In this document: piece by piece, positions 60,065-63,760 of the stretch
Layout: the number at the start of each line of letters is the position of its first letter
How positions within the stretch are numbered: position 1 is the first letter of the stretch
Source: Pseudomonadota bacterium
GTDB taxonomy: Bacteria > Pseudomonadota > Alphaproteobacteria > Rhodobacterales > Rhodobacteraceae
DNA: 63,760 nt
Reading direction: 5' to 3'
Assembly (NCBI GenBank): GCA_963205235.1
Contig: CAUJIP010000078.1
Location: 1-63,760, forward strand
Program-made: the position numbers and the translations under genes
Notes under the pieces: model-generated
What the model saw: only the letters and a program-made list of their open reading frames with translations
What the model was told of the DNA's origin: nothing
The model's database searches: none

Positions 60065-61573
60065 ATGCGTCCCCAGACCCTGCTTGCCACCCTCATCCTC
60101 ACTGCCACCCCCAGCCTTGCCGAGGACAGCGTTCCTTTGCGGGTCATGAGCTTCAACATCTGGTACGGCGGGGTGCAGGTCAGCCAGACCGAGGTGATCG
60201 ACATTCTGAAAGCCTCCAACGCCGACATCATCGGCCTGCAGGAACCCGACGGCCAGACCGCGATCCTGGCCGCCGCCGCGGGTTACCCCTACGTCGACTT
60301 GCGCCGCCATATCATCAGCCGCTACCCCCTGTTCGACCCCAAACTGGGCGAGCGGACCGAAACAGGCCAGACCGTCTATCCCTTCGCAGGTCTTGACAGC
60401 GACGCGCCGCAGGTCTGGGCCATGGTCGCCCCCGGCAAGGTTGTGGCGGTTGGCAATCTTCACCTCACCTCCGACCCCTATGGCCCCGACCTTCTGCGCG
60501 ACGGCGCGACGGTCGCCGAGGTTCTGCAAGGCGAAACCGATACCCGTCTGGCCGAGATCGACCCCTATGCCGCCGCGATGGAGCCGCTGATCAAGGCTGG
60601 CACCCCGGTCATCGTGACCGGCGATTTCAACTCGCCCTCGCATCTTGACTATACCAAGGCCGCCATCGGCCTGCGCCCCGCCATGATTGACGAGGTTCCC
60701 TGGCCGGTCAGCCAAAGGATGCTTGCGGCGGGATTCATCGATGCCTTCCGCACGGCCCATCCCGACCCCGTTGCCCGCCCCGGTCTGACCTATTCCCCCG
60801 GCTTCCCCTGGCCCGTGACCCGCGACGGCGAAAGCCTTGACCGTATCGATTTCGTCTATGCCGCCAACGCCGGCGTCACCTCGTCCGAGATCTGGGGTGA
60901 ACCCGGCAATCCCGATGTCGACAAGGGCTTTGCCCCTTGGCCCTCGGACCACCGCGCCCTGATCGCCGACCTGACCGTCACCCCGGTTGACGCCCCCGCG
61001 ATGATTGCCATCGAACCCCGGCTTGTCCCGGAAGGCGGCACTTTCGTCGCCCGTGGCTTTCTGCCGGGTGACGCGATCTGGGGCGTCCGCATCGTGCCGC
61101 GCGGCGGCGATCCCGCGACCGATACCGTCACCTCGGTCGAGGGGATGGAACCGACCTGGAACCGCGCCTTCCGCTTTTCCACGCTTGGCCTTTCCCCCGG
61201 CCCCTGGGATGCCGTGCTGATCGACGAGGCTGGCACCGAACAGGCCCGCACCCGCTTTTCCGTCCTTGCCCAAGGCGGCAAGCCCAGCCTGACAATCGCG
61301 ACCCCTTCAGTCAAAGCCAAAGAGCCGCTTTCCGTCAGTTGGACCGGCGCGCCCGGCTTCAAATACGACTGGATCGGCGTCTATGCAGCGGGCGACCCGA
61401 ACCTTTATAACTACCTTGCCTTCGCCTATACTGGGGCCACGCTGGATGGCAGCATGGACCTGACGCCCGACCTTTATTATCAGGTCCTTGACCCCGGCGC
61501 CTATGAACTGCGGCTGATGTCGGATGACCACTATGTCGTTCTGGCCACAGCCCCGTTCACAGTAACCGAATAA
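60065..61573 (+). CDS. Secreted endonuclease/exonuclease/phosphatase-fold protein
   Basis: A 502-residue exported protein with a short signal peptide (RPQTLLATLILTATPSLA). Residues about 25-310 are an EEP domain: RVMSFNIWYGG, IIGLQEPDG (metal Glu), VIVTGDFNSPSHLD (Asp/Asn) and PWPSDHRALIADL (catalytic Asp-His). The C-terminal 180 residues form two beta-sandwich domains (IEPRLVPEGGTFVARGFL and SVSWTGAPGFKYDWIGVY). Substrates may be nucleic acid, sphingolipid or inositol phosphates; none can be chosen from sequence. Confidence 0.85.
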   Translation: MRPQTLLATLILTATPSLAEDSVPLRVMSFNIWYGGVQVSQTEVIDILKASNADIIGLQEPDGQTAILAAAAGYPYVDLRRHIISRYPLFDPKLGERTETGQTVYPFAGLDSDAPQVWAMVAPGKVVAVGNLHLTSDPYGPDLLRDGATVAEVLQGETDTRLAEIDPYAAAMEPLIKAGTPVIVTGDFNSPSHLDYTKAAIGLRPAMIDEVPWPVSQRMLAAGFIDAFRTAHPDPVARPGLTYSPGFPWPVTRDGESLDRIDFVYAANAGVTSSEIWGEPGNPDVDKGFAPWPSDHRALIADLTVTPVDAPAMIAIEPRLVPEGGTFVARGFLPGDAIWGVRIVPRGGDPATDTVTSVEGMEPTWNRAFRFSTLGLSPGPWDAVLIDEAGTEQARTRFSVLAQGGKPSLTIATPSVKAKEPLSVSWTGAPGFKYDWIGVYAAGDPNLYNYLAFAYTGATLDGSMDLTPDLYYQVLDPGAYELRLMSDDHYVVLATAPFTVTE

Positions 61574-61616
61574 CCCCGCGCCGCCCCAAGGGTGCCGCCC
61601 AGACGGAAAAGGCCCG

Positions 61617-62993
61617 ATGGACCCCGCAACCCTGACCGCAACTGACCTTGTCGCCCTGATCCGCGCCAGAAAGCTGTCTGCGGTCGAGGCGACGCAGGCC
61701 ACCCTTGCCCGAACCGACCGGCTGAACCCCGGTTTGAACGCCATCGTGCAGTTGCGCCCTGACGGCGCGCTTGCAGATGCCGCAGCGGTCGATGCCGCCC
61801 TGTCGCGGGGCGAAGACCCCGGACCGCTGGCCGGGGTGCCGGTCACCGTCAAGGTCAACATTGATCAGCAAGGCTTTGCCACCACCAATGGCCTGCGCAT
61901 TCAGCAAGACCTGATCGCCACCGAAGACAGCCCCCCGGTCCGGAACCTGCGCCGGGCGGGGGCAATCATCATCGGGCGCACCAACACCCCGGCCTTTTCC
62001 CTGCGCTGGTTCACCCGAAACTCCCTGCACGGCGCGACCAAGAACCCCGCCTTCCCCGGCCTGACACCGGGCGGATCGTCCGGCGGGGCCGCTGCCGCCG
62101 TGGCAGCCGGGCTTGGCCCGATCGGCCATGGCACCGATATCGCAGGCTCGATCCGCTATCCGGCCTATGCCTGCGGCATCCACGGGCTGCGCCCCGGCCT
62201 TGGCCGCGTTGCCGCCTTCAACGGCACGGCAGGTGACCGGTTGATCGGTGGGCAAGTGATGGCCGTCTCCGGCCCGCTTGCCCGCTCGGCGCCTGACCTG
62301 CGGCTGGCGATGCAAGCCCTCTCGCAACCCGATCCGCGCGATCCCTGGTGGACACCCGCGCCACCCGCCGCCCCTACCCCGAAGCGCGCAGCTCTCGCCC
62401 TCGCCCCCGATGGCCTGCAAACCGCGCCCGAGGTGCGCGACGCCCTCACCGCCGCCGCCCGCGCCCTGCAATCCCTTGGCTGGGTGGTCGAGGAACCGCC
62501 CCTCCCGCCCTTGCGCGAAGCCATGGAACTGCAACTGACCCTCTGGCTGGCCGAATTCAGCCTTGGCGGCACCGATGCCCTCGCGCGTGAGGGTGACCCC
62601 GACGCGACATTCGTCCACCGTGAGCTGACGCGCCTTGTCCCGCCGACAACGCTGGAAAGCTTCATGCGCGCGCTGCAGTCCCGCGCCCGCCTTGCCCGGC
62701 TCTGGCGCGGTTTCTTCGCCGATTGGCCGGTGGTGCTGATGCCGATCTCGGGCGAGCTTCCCTTCCCCGACCACTACGACACCACCAGCCCCGAAGCCTT
62801 CGCCCAGGTGGTCGAGGCGCAATTGCCCCAGATCGCCCCGCCCTTCATGGGCCTTCCCGGCCTTGCCCTGACAACGGGCCGTACCGCCACCCATCCGCTT
62901 GGCATCCAGATCATCGCCGACCGGGGGCGCGAAGACCTGCTCCTCGATCTCGCCGACCTCCTCGCCCCAACGGTCAAGGCCGTCACGCCCTAG
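61617..62993 (+). CDS. Amidase (amidase-signature family)
   Basis: A 458-residue amidase-signature enzyme. The Ser-Ser-Lys machinery is visible: catalytic Lys in PVTVKVNIDQ, the GGSSGGAAAAVAAG signature with the bridging Ser, and the nucleophilic Ser in TDIAGSIRYPA. Such enzymes hydrolyse amides of unknown type (GatA-like or catabolic). It follows the phosphatase-like gene by 43 bp on the same strand. Substrate not determinable. Confidence 0.9.
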   Translation: MDPATLTATDLVALIRARKLSAVEATQATLARTDRLNPGLNAIVQLRPDGALADAAAVDAALSRGEDPGPLAGVPVTVKVNIDQQGFATTNGLRIQQDLIATEDSPPVRNLRRAGAIIIGRTNTPAFSLRWFTRNSLHGATKNPAFPGLTPGGSSGGAAAAVAAGLGPIGHGTDIAGSIRYPAYACGIHGLRPGLGRVAAFNGTAGDRLIGGQVMAVSGPLARSAPDLRLAMQALSQPDPRDPWWTPAPPAAPTPKRAALALAPDGLQTAPEVRDALTAAARALQSLGWVVEEPPLPPLREAMELQLTLWLAEFSLGGTDALAREGDPDATFVHRELTRLVPPTTLESFMRALQSRARLARLWRGFFADWPVVLMPISGELPFPDHYDTTSPEAFAQVVEAQLPQIAPPFMGLPGLALTTGRTATHPLGIQIIADRGREDLLLDLADLLAPTVKAVTP

Positions 62994-63282
62994 TCCGGGA
63001 CGCAACCCCACAGGTGCCAACGAAACCCTCTCCCCCCAATTTCTCCTGTCGCCAAATATCCTCGGGGGGAGGGCGTGCCGATAGGCACGACCTGGGGGGC
63101 GAAGCGCCCCCATGCCCGAGGAGGAGGCGAAGCCCGACGACGAGACAAAAGACTTGCGACCCTGAAAGGGGAGCTCCGTTTGAAAACCGCTACGGCTGGG
63201 CACAGCTTAAGAAATCGTAAACGTCCACAACCAAGCCATTGTTTAAAAATGACTTTGGAAATCTGCCCAGCGTGGACAGACC
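62994..63282. other. Repeat-rich intergenic region
   Basis: These 289 bp have no gene. They contain the TCGCCAAATATCCTCG repeat (63052-63067), hairpins CGTGCC/GGCACG (63074-63089) and GGGGGCG/CGCCCCC (63095-63111), and the second copy of the 22-bp repeat (63220-63241). They separate the convergent amidase and MoeB/ThiF-like genes. Confidence 0.6.
63220..63241. repeat. 22-bp repeat copy 2 (AACGTCCACAACCAAGCCAT...)
   Basis: The partner of the copy at 59342-59363, with 20 of 22 bases identical in the same orientation. It lies 40 bp past the 3' end of the MoeB/ThiF-like gene. Confidence 0.5.
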
Positions 63283-63760
63283 TCAGTGCCGCGCCCCACA
63301 GACCACGCAATCCGCCCGCCGCTTGACCCCGATCACCCGCGTCTCGGCAAAAAGGGCGTCATGGATCATCAACCGCCCAGCCAGCCCCTCACCCGCCCCG
63401 GTGATCCACTTCACCGCCTCCATCGCCATCACCCCGCCGATCACCCCCGGCAATGGCGCCGCAACCCCGGCCACCGCACAGGATGGCACAAGGTCCGCCG
63501 CCGGCTGCACCGGGAAGACGCAGGCATAGCATGGCCCGCCCTTCGCAGGATCGAACAGCGACACCTGCCCCTCCCACTGCGTCAGCGCGCCCGAGATCAG
63601 CGGCTTTCCCGCCGCCACGCAGGCCCGGTTGACCAGATAGCGGGTGGCGAAATCATCGGTCCCGTCCAGCACCAGATCATAGTCGGCCACCAATTCCGCC
63701 GCATTGCCCTCGTCGAACGCCCGGTTATAGGGGCGCACCTCGATGAACGGGTTCAGCGCC
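63283..63760 (-). CDS. MoeB/ThiF-family adenylyltransferase, truncated by the window end
   Basis: The C-terminal part (about 158 residues) of an E1-like enzyme that adenylates the C-terminus of ThiS or MoaD. LVLDGTDDFATRYLVNRACVAAGKPLISGAL (conserved Asp of the family) and the zinc-binding pairs CYACVFP and CVVCGARH are present. The N-terminal ATP-binding Rossmann part is beyond the window. MoeB and ThiF cannot be separated from this fragment. Confidence 0.88.
   Translation of the reverse strand, partial: ALNPFIEVRPYNRAFDEGNAAELVADYDLVLDGTDDFATRYLVNRACVAAGKPLISGALTQWEGQVSLFDPAKGGPCYACVFPVQPAADLVPSCAVAGVAAPLPGVIGGVMAMEAVKWITGAGEGLAGRLMIHDALFAETRVIGVKRRADCVVCGARH

Noticed and set aside
61557-63203. 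A 548-residue minus-strand frame opposite the amidase
   Set aside because: Shadow of a clear amidase-signature enzyme.

Overview
The window looks like a chromosomal segment of a Rhodobacteraceae-type alphaproteobacterium. It is GC-rich and densely packed, with many four-base ATGA gene overlaps. It carries a class I (archaeal-type) lysyl-tRNA synthetase, and it has small families and intergenic repeats typical of Rhodobacterales (DUF2783, DUF2585, DUF4864, and short GAGGATATTTGGC-like repeats). I saw no tRNA, rRNA, CRISPR array or complete insertion sequence. The identifications come from reading the protein sequences, not from a search.

Layout. (a) 1-5.7 kb: acetyl-CoA synthetase, adenylate kinase and an MHS-family transporter form a minus-strand operon, followed by a YoaK-like membrane protein. 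(b) 5.9-11.7 kb: a PNPOx-like protein, a large beta-helix protein, a DUF4864 protein, LysRS and a TerB-like protein. (c) 11.7-13.5 kb: a low-GC island with one unknown protein ending in a HEPN-type RNxxxH motif, then a gene-free stretch rich in hairpins and repeats. (d) 13.5-19.7 kb: a plus-strand operon of a NicX-like ring-cleavage dioxygenase, an acyl-CoA-dehydrogenase-fold flavoprotein without the usual catalytic Glu, an SRPBCC/alpha-beta hydrolase fusion, a TetR regulator, a glutamine-synthetase-like ligase and a flavin reductase. This is the best candidate for an undescribed pathway. (e) 19.8-27.2 kb: an hpa (homoprotocatechuate) meta-cleavage operon under a divergent HpaR. It encodes two unrelated homoprotocatechuate 2,3-dioxygenases back to back plus an aromatic amino acid decarboxylase. 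(f) 27.2-28.9 kb: HPPD with a divergent Lrp-type regulator.

(g) 28.9-42.9 kb: a second amine-catabolism-like region. It has a P450, a [2Fe-2S] ferredoxin and a glutamine-synthetase-like ligase, with a divergent class I glutamine amidotransferase. Next come GntR, an MBL hydrolase, an HDAC-like amidohydrolase, a class III aminotransferase and IclR, then an APC permease, an aldehyde dehydrogenase and a Tm-1-like protein. Its parts resemble both the gamma-glutamyl (Puu) polyamine route and the P450/ferredoxin/GS clusters of mycobacterial cyclic-amine degraders. (h) 42.9-50.1 kb: the homogentisate route (MarR, MaiA, HmgA, FahA), a DUF2585 gene broken by an in-frame TGA, an MBL protein with a degenerate metal motif, and a flavoprotein hydroxylase plus a 61-residue partner resembling MhaAB. 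(i) 50.2-63.8 kb: housekeeping and hypothetical genes: a DUF2330 protein, DacB, a MarR-GNAT fusion, NadD, an HNH nuclease, EttA, small secreted proteins, an endonuclease/phosphatase-fold protein, an amidase and a truncated MoeB/ThiF protein.

Taken together, tyrosine-, phenylacetate- and amine-derived compounds appear to be funnelled through two central intermediates, homogentisate and homoprotocatechuate. At least three control points (HpaR, the maiA-hmgA MarR and IclR) show palindromes placed on or near likely promoters. Two kinds of short palindromic repeat sit at gene ends and in places supply stop codons or C-terminal residues.
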